From positions 1,283,055 to 1,347,054 of the forward strand of contig NZ_KB905141.1 of NCBI RefSeq assembly GCF_000378225.1: a DNA stretch of 64,000 nucleotides, written 5' to 3'. The stretch comes from Methylophilus methylotrophus DSM 46235 = ATCC 53528 (GTDB taxonomy: Bacteria; Pseudomonadota; Gammaproteobacteria; Burkholderiales; Methylophilaceae). Position 1 is the first letter of the stretch; each line of letters opens with the position of its first letter. The notes below the pieces were generated by a model. It ran no database searches. It worked only from the letters and a program-made list of their open reading frames with translations, and was not told the DNA's origin. A program made the position numbers and the translations under genes. Of the stretch, positions 46,816 to 57,508 are shown piece by piece.

Positions 46816-48273
46816 TTATAACAAGAAGATAGTGGCTAGGCCAAGGAAAATCATAAATCCGCCACTGTCGGTGATGGCAGTAATCAGCACGCTAGAGCCC
46901 ACGGCAGGATCACGGTCCAACTTATTCATCACCAAGGGAATCGTTACACCAATCACGGCAGCCAGTAATAAGTTAAGCGTCATAGCCGCCATCATGACCA
47001 GGCCAAGTGCCGCATTATGATACAGCCAGTAGGCAACCAAGCCGAGCACCCCACCCCACAACAAACCGTTGAGCAGGGCAACGCCCATTTCTTTTTGTAG
47101 CAGTGACTTCATGTGGTAACCGGAAATCTGTCCTAACGCCAGACCACGTACAATCATGGTGGTGGTTTGGTTGCCAGAGTTGCCGCCTATGCCGGCAACA
47201 ATAGGCATCAGTGCGGCCAATGCAACGATTTTTTCAATGCTGCCTTCAAACAGACCAATCACGCGTGAAGCGACCAGCGCGGTGACGAGGTTAATCGCCA
47301 GCCACGCCCAACGGTTTTGTACCGACTTCCAAATAGAAGCAAAGAAATCTTCCTCTTCACGCAAACCTGCCCAGGAGAGCATATCTGCCTCGGCTTCTTC
47401 ACGGATAATATCCATCACCGTATCTACCGTAATACGGCCGACGAGTTTGCGGTTATTATCCACCACCGGTGCAGTCACCAGGTCATAGCGTTCGAAGGCC
47501 ATTGCCGCCTGGTCTGCCATGTCTTCAGGATGAAACACCACCGCGTCGGTGGACATAATGTCACCGACTTTTGTTTCAGGGTCATTCAAGATAATACGTT
47601 TAAGGGGCAGTACGCCTTGCAGGATATCATCGCGATTAATGACAAAGAGTTTATCCGTATGGTCTGGGAATTTTGGCAACCTGCGCAGATAACGTAACAC
47701 CACTTCCAGCGTAATATCATCGCGAATGGTGACGATATCGAAATCCATGATGGCACCCACAGTGTCTTCCGGATACGACAAAGCTGATTGCAAACGCTCA
47801 CGATGTTGCGTATCCAGACTATATAGCAGGTCCTGCAACACGTCTTTTGGCAAGTCCGGCGCCAAGTCAGCCAGCTCGTCGGTATCCAGCTGCTCTGCTG
47901 CCGCCAGCAACTCTTCACTATCCATGTCTGCAATCAGCGTCTGGCGAACAGCGTCAGACACCTCAAGCAGTATCTCACCATCACGCTCGGCTTTGACCAA
48001 GTCCCACACCATGAGGCGGTCATCCAATGGCAAGGATTCAAGGATATAAGCCACGTCAGCGGGGTGCAGCTGGTCCAGCTTGTGTTGCAGGATATTCAGA
48101 TTCTGCTTGTGAACAAGATTTTCAACCAGGTCATGATTAGGCATATCTTGCCTATGTACCACATGCTCAACCAATTTGTGCTTATCCAGCAAGTGGATGA
48201 CCTGCTGCAAAGTATCACTCAGGCTTTCCTTGCCTTCGGACACTTTCTCATCATGTTCTTGATTTTCTGTCAT
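46816..48273 (-). CDS. mgtE: Magnesium transporter MgtE
   Basis: The 485-residue channel has the cytosolic N-terminal superhelix (LHPADVAYILESLPLDDRLMVWDL), a CBS pair sensing Mg2+ (about 150-280) and five C-terminal membrane helices with the selectivity region GIGGNSGNQTTTMIVRGLALG and IPLVMNKLDRDPAVGSSVLITAITDSGGF. It imports Mg2+ when cytosolic Mg2+ is low. It is followed by the mechanosensitive channel gene. Confidence 0.95.
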   Translation of the reverse strand: MTENQEHDEKVSEGKESLSDTLQQVIHLLDKHKLVEHVVHRQDMPNHDLVENLVHKQNLNILQHKLDQLHPADVAYILESLPLDDRLMVWDLVKAERDGEILLEVSDAVRQTLIADMDSEELLAAAEQLDTDELADLAPDLPKDVLQDLLYSLDTQHRERLQSALSYPEDTVGAIMDFDIVTIRDDITLEVVLRYLRRLPKFPDHTDKLFVINRDDILQGVLPLKRIILNDPETKVGDIMSTDAVVFHPEDMADQAAMAFERYDLVTAPVVDNNRKLVGRITVDTVMDIIREEAEADMLSWAGLREEEDFFASIWKSVQNRWAWLAINLVTALVASRVIGLFEGSIEKIVALAALMPIVAGIGGNSGNQTTTMIVRGLALGQISGYHMKSLLQKEMGVALLNGLLWGGVLGLVAYWLYHNAALGLVMMAAMTLNLLLAAVIGVTIPLVMNKLDRDPAVGSSVLITAITDSGGFMIFLGLATIFLL

Positions 48274-48350
48274 GCATTATCCAATGTTGAGCAGGCGTTA
48301 TTTTTGCAGGTATTATTGTACAAAGCGTTGATGACACTACCTAGAGTTTT

Positions 48351-48584
48351 ATGCAAAACCAGTTGATATTATTAGGCACCCAGGGCTGCCATTTATGCGA
48401 ACAAGCAGAGCACATTCTGCAAACGCTTGACGTGTCTTACCAATATCTAGACATCATAGATAACGAAAAATTGCTGGCGCTGTATGAAATCCATATTCCG
48501 GTCTTATTAGAGAGCATGGCATGCGAGAAAGGGTTGTATTGGCCATTTGATGCTGACAAGGTCAGCGCCTGGTTAAAACAGTAA
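48351..48584 (+). CDS. Glutaredoxin-like small protein (DUF836)
   Basis: The 77-residue thioredoxin-fold protein has the redox motif CHLC near residues 13-16 (TQGCHLCEQAEHIL) and the cis-proline region HIPVLL. It belongs to the DUF836 glutaredoxin-like family; its partner is unknown. It is divergent from mgtE, with 77 bases between starts, and convergent with the alpha operon end, with a shared terminator. Confidence 0.85.
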   Translation: MQNQLILLGTQGCHLCEQAEHILQTLDVSYQYLDIIDNEKLLALYEIHIPVLLESMACEKGLYWPFDADKVSAWLKQ

Positions 48585-48595
48585 ATATCAGACAA

Positions 48596-48626
48596 TAAAA
48601 AAGCCAGCGGTTGCTGGCTTTTTTAT
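48596..48626. terminator. Bidirectional terminator between the glutaredoxin-like gene and rplQ
   Basis: AAGCCAGC (48601-48608) and GCTGGCTT (48613-48620) form a stem with a GGTT loop, with A runs before and T runs after. It closes both the small plus-strand gene and the ribosomal alpha operon. Confidence 0.9.
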
Positions 48627-48639
48627 TTATGCGTCAGTA

Positions 48640-49026
48640 CTATTCCGCGGCTGGTGCTTCAGCCAATTCTGGGCGGTCTACCAACTCAACAAATGCCATA
48701 GGAGCATTGTCACCTTGGCGGAAACCACATTTCAGAATACGCAGGTAACCACCATTACGTGCATTGTAACGTGGGCCCAGTTCACCGAACAGTTTGCCAA
48801 CGATATCGCGGTCACGCAGACGGCTGAACGCCAGACGACGGTTTGCCAGAGTAGGTGTTTTACCCAAAGTGATCAGAGGCTCAGCATATTTGCGCAGCTC
48901 TTTTGCTTTTGGCAAAGTTGTTTTGATCACTTCGTGACGCAGCAAAGAGGTCACCATGTTGCGGAACATGGCAGCACGATGGCTGCTGGTTCTGTTCAAT
49001 TTACGATTGCTATTACCGTGACGCAT
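48640..49026 (-). CDS. rplQ: Ribosomal protein bL17
   Basis: The 128-residue large-subunit protein has the family N terminus [20 protein letters not shown] and the [14 protein letters not shown] segment, with a short acidic-Ala C tail ([10 protein letters not shown]). It is the last gene of the rpsM-rpsK-rpsD-rpoA-rplQ unit, 33 bases after rpoA, and ends at the shared terminator. Confidence 0.98.
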   Translation of the reverse strand: MRHGNSNRKLNRTSSHRAAMFRNMVTSLLRHEVIKTTLPKAKELRKYAEPLITLGKTPTLANRRLAFSRLRDRDIVGKLFGELGPRYNARNGGYLRILKCGFRQGDNAPMAFVELVDRPELAEAPAAE

Positions 49027-49059
49027 AGTAATTTCCTTAAGTATTTATCTTATTAGAAA

Positions 49060-50046
49060 TTAAGCTTTTTCCAAGCCAACAGGTGGCCAGTTTTCCAGCT
49101 TCATTCCCAGTGTCAAGCCTTTGGAGGCCAACACGTCTTTAATTTCATTCAATGATTTTCTACCCAGGTTAGGCGCTTTCAGCAATTCGTTTTCTGTACG
49201 CTGAATCAGATCACCAATGTAGAAAATGTTTTCTGCTTTAAGGCAGTTGGCAGAACGTACTGTCAGTTCCAGGTCATCAACTGGGCGCAACAGGATAGGA
49301 TCTACCTGTGGAGCTGCTTTCACTTCAACATCAGCGGAAGCACCTTCCAGATTTGCGAACACAGACAGCTGACCAATGAGGATACGCGCTGCATCACGAA
49401 TAGCCTGCTCTGGCTCGATGATGCCGTTAGTCTCAACATCCATAATCAGTTTGTCGAGGTCAGTACGCTGCTCAACACGTGCACTCTCAACATGATAGCT
49501 CACTTTGTTGATCGGGCTGAAAGAGGCATCCACCATCATGAAACCCAACACGCGATCTTCATCGTTGGCTTTCTGACGGGCTGGGACTGGCTGGTAGCCA
49601 CGGCCCATTTCAACTTTCACTTCCAGGTTCAGCTTACCGCCTTTAGTGATGTTAGCGATGATGTGGTTTGGGTTAACAATCTCAGCATCGTGGCCAACTT
49701 CAAAATCACCAGCAGTCACAATACCTTCACCAGATTTGTTCAACACCAAAATGGTTTCAGTTTTATTGTGCAGTTTTAAAGCAACACCTTTCAGGTTCAG
49801 CAAGATGTCAACAACGTCTTCTTGCACACCTTCGATAGTGGAGTACTCATGTACAACACCATCAATTTTTACTTCAGTGATGGCAAAACCCGGAATGGAA
49901 GAGAGCAAAACTCTTCTCAACGCATTACCCAAGGTATAGCCAAAGCCACGTTCCATTGGCTCTAAAGTCACACGTGCACGCAGTGGAGTAATCACTTCAA
50001 CGTCCACAACACGTGGCTTCAAATAATCTGTAGGGTTATTTTGCAT
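49060..50046 (-). CDS. rpoA: RNA polymerase alpha subunit
   Basis: The 328-residue subunit has the assembly domain ([29 protein letters not shown]-type segments to about 230), a linker ([17 protein letters not shown]) and the C-terminal domain ([38 protein letters not shown]) that binds UP elements and activators. Length matches other proteobacterial alphas. A perfect palindrome lies in the gap to rpsD. Confidence 0.98.
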   Translation of the reverse strand: MQNNPTDYLKPRVVDVEVITPLRARVTLEPMERGFGYTLGNALRRVLLSSIPGFAITEVKIDGVVHEYSTIEGVQEDVVDILLNLKGVALKLHNKTETILVLNKSGEGIVTAGDFEVGHDAEIVNPNHIIANITKGGKLNLEVKVEMGRGYQPVPARQKANDEDRVLGFMMVDASFSPINKVSYHVESARVEQRTDLDKLIMDVETNGIIEPEQAIRDAARILIGQLSVFANLEGASADVEVKAAPQVDPILLRPVDDLELTVRSANCLKAENIFYIGDLIQRTENELLKAPNLGRKSLNEIKDVLASKGLTLGMKLENWPPVGLEKA

Positions 50047-50083
50047 ACAATTCCTTGAAGTAATTGGGTATTAAAAAATAAAC

Positions 50084-50099
50084 CTTAGTCTAGACTAAG
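50084..50099. repeat. Perfect 16-bp palindrome between rpsD and rpoA
   Basis: CTTAGTCTAGACTAAG begins four bases after the rpsD stop on the minus strand and is followed there by a T-rich stretch (GTTTATTTTTTA). It could be a weak attenuator, an mRNA-processing hairpin or a translational control element for rpoA. Confidence 0.5.
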
Positions 50100-50102
50100 C
50101 GA

Positions 50103-50732
50103 TTACTTAGAATACAATTCAACGATCAATGATTCATTGATGGTAGCAGGCAACTCATCACGCTGAGGTTTAGCCTTAAACTTACCAGACAATGCTTTGA
50201 CGTCGACTTCCAACCACTCAGGGAAACCACGTTGTTCAGCCGCTTCAACAGCAGCTTTAATACGCAATTGTGTTTTTGCTTTATCAGCTACAGTAATCAC
50301 GTCGCCAGCCTTCACTTGGTATGAAGGAATGTTTACGCGCTTGCCGTTAACCAAAATCGCGTTGTGACGCACAACCTGACGTGCCTCAGAACGTGAGCCT
50401 GCCAGACCCATGCGGTATGCTACATTGTCCAGGCGGGACTCCAGCAACTGCAACAGGCTCTCACCTGTAATACCTTTTTGACGGTCCGCTTCAGCGTAAT
50501 ATGTACGGAATTGACCTTCCAATACGCCATAAATACGACGTACTTTTTGCTTCTCACGCAGTTGCACACCGTAATCTGACAGGCGTGAGTTACGGCGTTG
50601 ACCATGCTGACCTGGTGCGAAGTTGCGCTTCTCAATCGCGCATTTGTCTGTAAAGCATTTCTCTGCTTTTAGAAACAGCTTTTCACCTTCACGACGGCAT
50701 TGACGGCATTTAGGGTCTAAATTTCTAGCCAA
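50103..50732 (-). CDS. rpsD: Ribosomal protein uS4
   Basis: The 209-residue primary 16S-binding protein has the S4 domain ([34 protein letters not shown]) and [28 protein letters not shown]. Its N terminus carries four cysteines (C9, C12, C26, C31), which E. coli S4 lacks; this is the zinc-binding C+ form. In E. coli S4 represses the alpha operon; the same is possible here. Confidence 0.98.
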   Translation of the reverse strand: MARNLDPKCRQCRREGEKLFLKAEKCFTDKCAIEKRNFAPGQHGQRRNSRLSDYGVQLREKQKVRRIYGVLEGQFRTYYAEADRQKGITGESLLQLLESRLDNVAYRMGLAGSRSEARQVVRHNAILVNGKRVNIPSYQVKAGDVITVADKAKTQLRIKAAVEAAEQRGFPEWLEVDVKALSGKFKAKPQRDELPATINESLIVELYSK

Positions 50733-50779
50733 AATAGTTCTCCAGTAATCGATTCGCTAATCTGTGATAGCGAAATGAA

Positions 50780-51169
50780 TTAAATTCTGCGTTTTTTCGG
50801 TGGGCGGCAACCGTTATGAGGTACCGGTGTCACATCGGTAATGCTAGTGATTTTGAAACCAGCAGCATTCAACGCACGCACAGCAGATTCACGACCTGGA
50901 CCTGGACCTTTGATACGAACTTCCAGATTCTTCACACCAGATTCCTGAGCAGCTTTACCAGCTACTTCAGAAGCGACCTGTGCAGCAAATGGGGTACTCT
51001 TACGTGAACCTTTAAAACCCTGACCACCGGAAGTAGCCCATGACAACGCATTGCCCTGACGATCGGTAATCGTGATAATCGTGTTGTTAAAAGAAGCGTG
51101 CACGTGAGCAATACCCTCGGCAATATTCTTTTTAACTTTTTTTCTAACGCGTACATTAGCTTTTGCCAT
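50780..51169 (-). CDS. rpsK: Ribosomal protein uS11
   Basis: The 129-residue small-subunit platform protein has [37 protein letters not shown] and the C-terminal [23 protein letters not shown]. Within the alpha operon it sits between rpsM (39 bases upstream) and rpsD. Confidence 0.98.
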   Translation of the reverse strand: MAKANVRVRKKVKKNIAEGIAHVHASFNNTIITITDRQGNALSWATSGGQGFKGSRKSTPFAAQVASEVAGKAAQESGVKNLEVRIKGPGPGRESAVRALNAAGFKITSITDVTPVPHNGCRPPKKRRI

Positions 51170-51208
51170 GTTGTACTGTCCTTAATATTTACTTTTGTTC
51201 AATAAAGA

Positions 51209-51571
51209 TTATTTAGCTTGCTTGATGGCTTTAACCGGGCCTTTGCGAGTACGCGCATTGGTTTTGGTACGCTGACCGCGCACTGGTAAGCCACGACGAT
51301 GGCGGATACCACGGTAGCAACCAAGGTCCATCAAACGCTTGATGTTCATGGTGACTTCACGACGCAGGTCACCTTCTACAGTGTATTTAGCCACTTCATC
51401 ACGCAGTTTTTCTACTTCTGCATCACTCAGATCCTTGACTTTCACTGTTGTCAAAACACCAGCTGCAGCACAGATTTTCTGCGCAGTATTGCGACCAATA
51501 CCGTAGATAGAGGTCAGAGCAATTTCTGCATGTTTGTGGTTTGGGATATTTACCCCGGCAATACGAGCCAT
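51209..51571 (-). CDS. rpsM: Ribosomal protein uS13
   Basis: The 120-residue head protein has the start [26 protein letters not shown] and the basic C tail [20 protein letters not shown]. It is the first gene of the alpha operon; a good promoter lies between it and rpmJ, and TTGGAGTTTAAGT precedes the ATG. Confidence 0.98.
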   Translation of the reverse strand: MARIAGVNIPNHKHAEIALTSIYGIGRNTAQKICAAAGVLTTVKVKDLSDAEVEKLRDEVAKYTVEGDLRREVTMNIKRLMDLGCYRGIRHRRGLPVRGQRTKTNARTRKGPVKAIKQAK

Positions 51572-51636
51572 ACTTAAACTCCAATAATCAATCGTTTTTC
51601 ACGATCAAACTTGTGCGTAGAAAAGAAAAGCCGCAT

Positions 51637-51665
51637 ATTATATCAGCCAATCAGAGCACTCACAA
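51637..51665 (-). promoter_or_regulatory. Promoter of the alpha (rpsM) operon
   Basis: On the minus strand TTGTGA (51660-51665), a 17-base spacer and a perfect TATAAT (51637-51642) lie between rpmJ and rpsM, giving a leader of about 60 bases before rpsM. Confidence 0.8.
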
Positions 51666-51680
51666 GCAATTGTTTTACCA

Positions 51681-51794
51681 TTAACCTTGACGTTGTTTAT
51701 GACGTGGGTCAGTACAAATAATGCGAACAACACCGCGACGTCTTACGACTTTACAGTTACGGCATAATGTTTTAACTGATGCGCGAACTCTCAT
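51681..51794 (-). CDS. rpmJ: Ribosomal protein bL36
   Basis: A 37-residue protein ([15 protein letters not shown]...ending HKQRQG) with the zinc ribbon residues Cys-x-x-Cys at 11 and 14, Cys 27 and His 32, so it is the zinc-binding form. It is the last gene of the spc cluster, 24 bases after infA. Too short for common ORF cut-offs but unmistakable. Confidence 0.97.
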   Translation of the reverse strand: MRVRASVKTLCRNCKVVRRRGVVRIICTDPRHKQRQG

Positions 51795-51818
51795 CTTACT
51801 TTCCTTTATTTAAATCAC

Positions 51819-52037
51819 TTACTTTGCGCGGAATGTAATTCGCGCACGGGTTAAATCATAAGGGGTCATTTCCACAGTGACTTTGTCACCTGGCAGAATA
51901 CGGATGTAATGCATCCGCATCTTGCCTGAAATGTAACCTAGTACAGTATGACCATTTTCCAGTTTCACTTTAAAAGTTGCATTGGGTAAATTCTCAAGAA
52001 TCTCCCCCTGCATCTCTATCCGATCCTCTTTAGCCAT
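51819..52037 (-). CDS. infA: Translation initiation factor IF-1
   Basis: The 72-residue OB-fold protein has [33 protein letters not shown] sequence and [30 protein letters not shown]. It binds the ribosomal A site during initiation. It lies three bases after secY, a betaproteobacterial arrangement in which infA is within the spc operon. Confidence 0.98.
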   Translation of the reverse strand: MAKEDRIEMQGEILENLPNATFKVKLENGHTVLGYISGKMRMHYIRILPGDKVTVEMTPYDLTRARITFRAK

Positions 52038-52040
52038 TTT

Positions 52041-53354
52041 TTACTTACCCGTCCCCTTAAAGTTTGCCTTTTTGAGCAGGCCTTCATACTGCTGGGACAT
52101 CAGGTGCGATTGCACCTGGGTCATAAAATCCATTGTGACGACAACGATAATCAGCAATGAAGTACCACCAAAATAGAACGGGGTGTTAAATTTCAACACT
52201 AAAAACTCTGGTAACAAACAAACCAGTGTTATGTACAACGCACCAATTAAAGTCAACCGACCCATGATGCGGTCAATATATTTAGCAGTTTGCTCACCAG
52301 GACGGATACCTGGGACAAACGCACCACTTTTCTTCAGGTTATCTGCCGTTTCCTTGGGATTGAATACCAATGCCGTGTAGAAAAAAGCAAAAAACAATAT
52401 CGCTGCAGCAAACAACAAAATGTACAACGGCTGACCGGGAGAAAGCTTCGCGCTGACATCCTTCAACCAATACATATGCTCACTGCTACCAAACCAGCCT
52501 GCCAATGTGGCGGGGAACAAAATAATGCTTGAAGCGAAAATCGGTGGAATCACACCAGACATATTCAACTTCAAAGGCAAATGCGTAGACTGACCACCGT
52601 AAATACGGTTACCCACCTGACGCTTGGCATAGTTCACAGTAATCTTGCGCTGGCCACGCTCAACAAACACAACCAACGCGGTCACCAGAATCACAGCAAC
52701 AAACAGGAACATGACCAGTGGAATAGAGAATGCACCGGTTTTCGCCAGATCCAGCGTACTTCCAATCGCGTGCGGCAGTCCTGCCACAATACCCGCAAAA
52801 ATAATGATTGAAATGCCGTTACCAATACCACGTTCGGTAATCTGCTCACCCAACCACATCAAGAACATCGTACCCGCAACTAAGGTAGTGACTGCTGTTA
52901 TGCGGAACGCAAAACCAGGATCCAATACCAAGCCCGCCTGGCCTTCCAAAGCAATGGCAATACCTAATGCTTGGAATGTTGCCAGCAGCACAGTGCCGTA
53001 GCGGGTATATTTAGTAATCTGGCGTCGGCCAGCTTCACCTTCTTTTTTTAGCTGCTCCAACTGCGGTGAAACCACAGTCAGCAACTGCATGATAATCGAG
53101 GCAGAAATGTAAGGCATGATACCTAAGGCAAACACGGTGAAGCGGGATAACGCACCACCGGAGAACATGTTAAACATGCCCAAAATGCCATCTTTCTGCG
53201 TATCGAACAACTGCTTCAAGACAGTCGGATCAATGCCTGGCACTGGAATATGTGCACCCAAGCGGTAAACCACCAATGCACCCAACAAGAACCACAAACG
53301 GCTTTTTAATTCGCCCAGTTTGCCGACGGAACTTAAGATATTATCCTGTGCCAA
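52041..53354 (-). CDS. secY: Protein translocase channel subunit SecY
   Basis: The 437-residue protein has ten membrane helices and the signatures [37 protein letters not shown] and [21 protein letters not shown] sequence. It forms the Sec pore with SecE and SecG for export and membrane insertion. It sits between rplO and infA in the spc operon. Confidence 0.98.
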   Translation of the reverse strand: MAQDNILSSVGKLGELKSRLWFLLGALVVYRLGAHIPVPGIDPTVLKQLFDTQKDGILGMFNMFSGGALSRFTVFALGIMPYISASIIMQLLTVVSPQLEQLKKEGEAGRRQITKYTRYGTVLLATFQALGIAIALEGQAGLVLDPGFAFRITAVTTLVAGTMFLMWLGEQITERGIGNGISIIIFAGIVAGLPHAIGSTLDLAKTGAFSIPLVMFLFVAVILVTALVVFVERGQRKITVNYAKRQVGNRIYGGQSTHLPLKLNMSGVIPPIFASSIILFPATLAGWFGSSEHMYWLKDVSAKLSPGQPLYILLFAAAILFFAFFYTALVFNPKETADNLKKSGAFVPGIRPGEQTAKYIDRIMGRLTLIGALYITLVCLLPEFLVLKFNTPFYFGGTSLLIIVVVTMDFMTQVQSHLMSQQYEGLLKKANFKGTGK

Positions 53355-53378
53355 GCTGATACTCTCTTTTGACTACGA

Positions 53379-53816
53379 TTATACTTCCAGCACTTTACCG
53401 CCAGCGGACTCGATGGCTGCTTTAGCACCTTTGGTCAACAACAAACCTTGTACTTGTACTTTGGCGGACACTTCACCAGACAGGTAGACTTTGACTGCTT
53501 TAGCAGTGGCAGGCACCAGTTTGGCTGCTTTCAACACCAGAATATCAACCACTTCAGCCTCTACCAACGCCAATTCGCTCGTACGGATACGTGCTGTGTC
53601 AGCTTGAGTCAATGAGTTAAAACCACGTTTTGGCAAGCGACGTTGCAAAGGCATTTGACCACCTTCGAAACCCACTTTGTGGAAACCACCAGCACGGGAT
53701 TTTTGACCCTTGTGACCACGGCCACCAGTTTTACCCAGGCCGGAGCCAATACCACGACCTAAACGACGAGATGCTTTTTTTGCGCCTGCAGCAGGCTTAA
53801 TCGTGTTTAATTGCAT
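53379..53816 (-). CDS. rplO: Ribosomal protein uL15
   Basis: The 145-residue large-subunit assembly protein has the Gly/Arg-rich N terminus ([28 protein letters not shown]) and the C-terminal globular [18 protein letters not shown]. It precedes secY by 24 bases and follows rpmD by two. Confidence 0.98.
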   Translation of the reverse strand: MQLNTIKPAAGAKKASRRLGRGIGSGLGKTGGRGHKGQKSRAGGFHKVGFEGGQMPLQRRLPKRGFNSLTQADTARIRTSELALVEAEVVDILVLKAAKLVPATAKAVKVYLSGEVSAKVQVQGLLLTKGAKAAIESAGGKVLEV

Positions 53817-53818
53817 GA

Positions 53819-54013
53819 TTATTCAACCTTCAAAAGATAACTCACAGCGTTGATCATGCCGCGGTTTTCTGGAGTATCAAGAACCTCCACGGTGTGATGC
53901 ATACGACGCAAGCCCAAGCCACGTACGGATGCTTTGTGAGCTTCAATACGACCAATCAAACTTCTTACCAGCGTTACCTTGATAGTCGCGCTTTCTTTTT
54001 TAGCTTTAGCCAT
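53819..54013 (-). CDS. rpmD: Ribosomal protein uL30
   Basis: The 64-residue protein has [48 protein letters not shown] sequence, complete for the family. It lies two bases after rpsE and two before rplO. Confidence 0.97.
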   Translation of the reverse strand: MAKAKKESATIKVTLVRSLIGRIEAHKASVRGLGLRRMHHTVEVLDTPENRGMINAVSYLLKVE

Positions 54014-54015
54014 GA

Positions 54016-54525
54016 TTAACCTCTGATTTCTTCTACGGTCTTACCACGCTTGGCGGCAATTTCAGCCGGTGTATTCATGGATGCCAGACCGTTCAAAGTT
54101 GCGCGAACCAGGTTGTAAGGATTGGTAGAACCAATACTTTTTGCAACCACATTAGTCACGCCCATCACTTCAAAAATCGCACGCATTGCACCACCGGCGA
54201 TGATACCAGTACCTTCTGAAGCTGGCTGGATCAAGACTTTAGCAGCACCGTGAACACCAGTCACAGCGTGGTGCAAAGTACCATTATTCAGGTTTACTTT
54301 AACCATGCTACGACGGGCTTCATCCATGGCTTTTTGTACAGCCACTGGCACTTCACGTGCTTTACCTTTACCCATGCCAACCGCACCATCACCATCACCA
54401 ACCACGGTCAGTGCTGCGAAGCTCATGATACGACCACCCTTAACCGTTTTACTTACACGGTTAACGGTAATCATCTTCTCGCGCAAACCATCAGTTTGCT
54501 GCTGTTGTTCAATATCTTTAGCCAT
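54016..54525 (-). CDS. rpsE: Ribosomal protein uS5
   Basis: The 169-residue small-subunit protein has the dsRBD-like N domain ([29 protein letters not shown]) and the ribosomal fold C domain ([34 protein letters not shown]). It helps decoding fidelity. It follows rplR by 14 bases. Confidence 0.98.
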   Translation of the reverse strand: MAKDIEQQQQTDGLREKMITVNRVSKTVKGGRIMSFAALTVVGDGDGAVGMGKGKAREVPVAVQKAMDEARRSMVKVNLNNGTLHHAVTGVHGAAKVLIQPASEGTGIIAGGAMRAIFEVMGVTNVVAKSIGSTNPYNLVRATLNGLASMNTPAEIAAKRGKTVEEIRG

Positions 54526-54539
54526 TCTTTATCTCACCC

Positions 54540-54893
54540 TTAGAATTTGAGACCAGATTCACGGGCAGCGTCAGCCAAAGCCTTGATACGACCGTGATAC
54601 TTGTAGCCTGAACGATCAAAGGCAACAGTGGTAATACCGGCTTTTGCCGCTTTTTCAGCAATACGCTTACCAATCAGGGTTGCAGCTTCGACGTTGCCGC
54701 CATTTTTCAGTTGTTGACGCACTTCAGCCTCAACGGTGGATGCACTCGCCAATACGCGATCGCCAGTTTCAGCGATGATCTGTGCGTAGATATTAGTATT
54801 GGTGCGATGTACACTCAAACGTGTCACTTTCAACTCGGCGATTTTGGCACGGGTTTTACGTGCACGGCGCAAGCGGTTATTTACGTTCTTCAT
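54540..54893 (-). CDS. rplR: Ribosomal protein uL18
   Basis: The 117-residue 5S rRNA-binding protein has [29 protein letters not shown] and [27 protein letters not shown]. It follows rplF in the spc operon. Confidence 0.98.
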   Translation of the reverse strand: MKNVNNRLRRARKTRAKIAELKVTRLSVHRTNTNIYAQIIAETGDRVLASASTVEAEVRQQLKNGGNVEAATLIGKRIAEKAAKAGITTVAFDRSGYKYHGRIKALADAARESGLKF

Positions 54894-54953
54894 TGAATTT
54901 ACCTTTAATGTTGAATCACTGTTCAGCTTAGTTTTAAGCTACAAGTGCCTTAC

Positions 54954-55487
54954 TTATTTTTTCTTGGTCTCTTTAATGACCACCACTTCGTCAGCATAAC
55001 GAACACCTTTACCTTTATAAGGCTCTGGTGCACGGTAAGCACGAATCTGAGCAGCCACTTGACCAACCACTTGCTTGTTAGCGCCTGTCAACACTACTTC
55101 AGTTGGAGTAGGTGTCTGCACAGTCACGCCTTCTGGCATCTTGTGGTTGATTGGATGAGAGTAGCCCAACTCCAGATTCAGGGTAGAACCTTGAGCATTG
55201 GCTTTGTAGCCCACACCAATCAGTGACAATTTACGGGTAAAGCCAGCAGAAACACCTTGCACCATATTGGCAAGCAATGCACGGGTGGTACCGGACATAG
55301 CACGTGCATGTTGTGTTTCACTGTTGGCTTTCACCAACAATTGCTCACCTTCACGAACCACTGAAATATCAGCCGCCAAAGCTTGGCTCAATTTACCCAA
55401 AGGACCGCTGACCGCGACTTCAGAAGCAGAGATCACAACTTCCACTTTCGCTGGAATCGCAATCGGATTTTTAGCAACACGTGACAT
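54954..55487 (-). CDS. rplF: Ribosomal protein uL6
   Basis: The 177-residue protein has the duplicated L6 fold, starting [17 protein letters not shown] and ending [25 protein letters not shown] use the ATG at 55487, preceded by AAGGAGAATCAAT; an in-frame codon 27 bases upstream lies against the rpsH end and lacks an SD. Confidence 0.98.
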   Translation of the reverse strand: MSRVAKNPIAIPAKVEVVISASEVAVSGPLGKLSQALAADISVVREGEQLLVKANSETQHARAMSGTTRALLANMVQGVSAGFTRKLSLIGVGYKANAQGSTLNLELGYSHPINHKMPEGVTVQTPTPTEVVLTGANKQVVGQVAAQIRAYRAPEPYKGKGVRYADEVVVIKETKKK

Positions 55488-55498
55488 ATTGATTCTCC

Positions 55499-55894
55499 TT
55501 AGGCCACGATGCACAGAACTTCGCCACCGATACCGGCAGCTTGTGCTTTACGATCAGTCATCACACCTTTAGAAGTGGAAACGATGGTCACGCCTAAACC
55601 GTTCATCACTTTAGGCAGGTTTTGACTACCTTTATAAATACGCAAACCTGGTTTGGATACACGCTCGATCTTCTCAATCACTGGACGACCGGCATAGTAT
55701 TTCAGGCTAATGTTCAAAACTGGTTTACCTTCGTTGTTTTGAACGTTGAAATCGTCGATATAACCTTCATCTTTCAACACGTTTGCAATCGCGCCCTTCA
55801 ACTTGGATGCTGGCATTGAAACGGTTGTCTTATTCGTACGTTGCGCGTTACGAATACGGGTCAACATATCGGCAATCGGATCACTCATACTCAT
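55499..55894 (-). CDS. rpsH: Ribosomal protein uS8
   Basis: The 131-residue 16S central-domain protein has [18 protein letters not shown] and the C-terminal [32 protein letters not shown] eight bases before the first of two close ATGs supports 55894. In E. coli S8 represses the spc operon by binding the rplX-rplE region; that mechanism was not checked here. Confidence 0.98.
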   Translation of the reverse strand: MSMSDPIADMLTRIRNAQRTNKTTVSMPASKLKGAIANVLKDEGYIDDFNVQNNEGKPVLNISLKYYAGRPVIEKIERVSKPGLRIYKGSQNLPKVMNGLGVTIVSTSKGVMTDRKAQAAGIGGEVLCIVA

Positions 55895-55908
55895 GTTCTA
55901 TTCCTCCG

Positions 55909-56214
55909 TTACCAGCTGGCCTTGGTGACACCTGGTACGTGACCAGCCATCATCAACTTACGCAACTCGTTACGTGCGATACCAAATTTACTAAACACAC
56001 CACGTGGACGACCAGTCAAAGCACAACGGTTACGTGTGCGTACAGGACTGGAGTTACGTGGCAAACTTTGCAACTTCAAGCGCGCAGCCATACGGTCTTC
56101 TGGACTTGCGGACTGGTCATTGGTGATCGCCACCAATTCAGCACGTTTAGCTGCGAATTTTTTAACGGTTTCGCGACGCTTTTGCTCGCGCTCTGTCATA
56201 CATACTTTTGCCAT
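55909..56214 (-). CDS. rpsN: Ribosomal protein uS14
   Basis: The 101-residue long form has [25 protein letters not shown] and the C-terminal [23 protein letters not shown]. It lacks the two CxxC pairs of the short zinc form. It follows rplE by three bases. Confidence 0.98.
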   Translation of the reverse strand: MAKVCMTEREQKRRETVKKFAAKRAELVAITNDQSASPEDRMAARLKLQSLPRNSSPVRTRNRCALTGRPRGVFSKFGIARNELRKLMMAGHVPGVTKASW

Positions 56215-56217
56215 GAC

Positions 56218-56757
56218 TTAACCTCTGAAAGGGAAACTAAACGCAGCCAAAAGAGCTTTCGCTTCTTCGTCTGTTTTTGCAGTTGTCGTAATCGTGATAT
56301 TCATCCCGCGCAGCGCATCGATTTTATCGTACTCGATCTCTGGGAAAATGATCTGCTCTTTCACACCCATGTTGTAGTTACCACGGCCATCAAAAGATTT
56401 ACCGGAGATACCACGGAAGTCACGGATACGTGGAATAGCCACGGTGATCAGACGATCCAGGAACTCATACATACGCTCACGACGCAGAGTCACCTTGCAG
56501 CCGACAGGATAGTCATCACGGATTTTAAACGCCGCCACGGATTTTTTCGCCTTGGTCACGATTGGTTTCTGACCAGCAATTTTTTCCATATCGGAAACAG
56601 CGTTTTCCATGACCTTTTTGTCAGCCACAGCTTCGCCCACACCCATGTTCAAGGTGATCTTTTCGATACGAGGCACCTGCATGGGTGATGTATAACCAAA
56701 TTGCTCTGTCAATTTGGCCACTACTGTATCGTTATAATACTGTTTTAAACGTGCCAT
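56218..56757 (-). CDS. rplE: Ribosomal protein uL5
   Basis: The 179-residue 5S rRNA-associated protein has [40 protein letters not shown] and [21 protein letters not shown]. It follows rplX by eight bases. Confidence 0.98.
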   Translation of the reverse strand: MARLKQYYNDTVVAKLTEQFGYTSPMQVPRIEKITLNMGVGEAVADKKVMENAVSDMEKIAGQKPIVTKAKKSVAAFKIRDDYPVGCKVTLRRERMYEFLDRLITVAIPRIRDFRGISGKSFDGRGNYNMGVKEQIIFPEIEYDKIDALRGMNITITTTAKTDEEAKALLAAFSFPFRG

Positions 56758-56765
56758 ATTTATTC

Positions 56766-57083
56766 CTATGCGTCGATAGACTCGCCGCTAGATTTGAATA
56801 CACGAATCTTGCGACCATCTTCCAGTACCTTAAAACCAACACGATCAGCTTTTTGTGTTGCAGCATTGAAGATTGCTACATTGGAGCCGTCTACCGGCAT
56901 TTCCTTGCTGATGATGCCACCAGTGATACCACGCATGGGGTTAGGACGAGTGTGTTTTTTCACTACATTCAAACCTTCAACCACTACATGGCCGCTTGGC
57001 AAGACGCTTAAAACAGTGCCTGTTTTACCTGCATCTTTACCTGTATTCAGAATGACCTGGTCACCTTTGCGAATTTTGCTCAT
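56766..57083 (-). CDS. rplX: Ribosomal protein uL24
   Basis: The 105-residue assembly-initiating protein starts [24 protein letters not shown] (KOW motif) and contains [12 protein letters not shown]. It follows rplN by 17 bases. Confidence 0.98.
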   Translation of the reverse strand: MSKIRKGDQVILNTGKDAGKTGTVLSVLPSGHVVVEGLNVVKKHTRPNPMRGITGGIISKEMPVDGSNVAIFNAATQKADRVGFKVLEDGRKIRVFKSSGESIDA

Positions 57084-57100
57084 TTGATTGTCTCCAAGCC

Positions 57101-57469
57101 TTACAACACTTCAGGCGCCAGTGAAACAATCTTCATGAAGCGCTCACTACGCAGTTCACGTGTCACAGGGCCAAAAATACGTGTACCAATCGGCTCCAGC
57201 TTGTTGTTCAACAACACTGCAGCGTTGGCATCAAATTTAACTAACGAACCATCTGGACGGCGAACACCTTTAGCAGTGCGCACAACCACAGCGTTGTAAA
57301 TTTCACCTTTTTTGACGCGACCACGCGGCGCAGCATCTTTCACGCTGACCTTGATGATGTCGCCAATGCTGGCGTAACGACGCTTGGAACCACCCAAGAC
57401 CTTGATACACTGAACGGAACGCGCACCAGTGTTGTCGGCCACTTCCAGCCGAGATTGCATTTGAATCAT
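57101..57469 (-). CDS. rplN: Ribosomal protein uL14
   Basis: The 122-residue protein has [39 protein letters not shown] and the C-terminal [24 protein letters not shown]. It is the first gene of the spc unit; 195 bases upstream hold a terminator, a promoter and a structured leader. GTTGGAGATTATTTCTC precedes the ATG. Confidence 0.98.
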   Translation of the reverse strand: MIQMQSRLEVADNTGARSVQCIKVLGGSKRRYASIGDIIKVSVKDAAPRGRVKKGEIYNAVVVRTAKGVRRPDGSLVKFDANAAVLLNNKLEPIGTRIFGPVTRELRSERFMKIVSLAPEVL

Positions 57470-57508
57470 GAGAAATAATCTCCAACTTAATCCGTTATAA
57501 CCACTACC

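Noticed and set aside
55783..56688. A 301-codon open frame on the plus strand
   Set aside because: It runs antisense across rpsH, rpsN and rplE; composition is typical of an antisense shadow of ribosomal genes.
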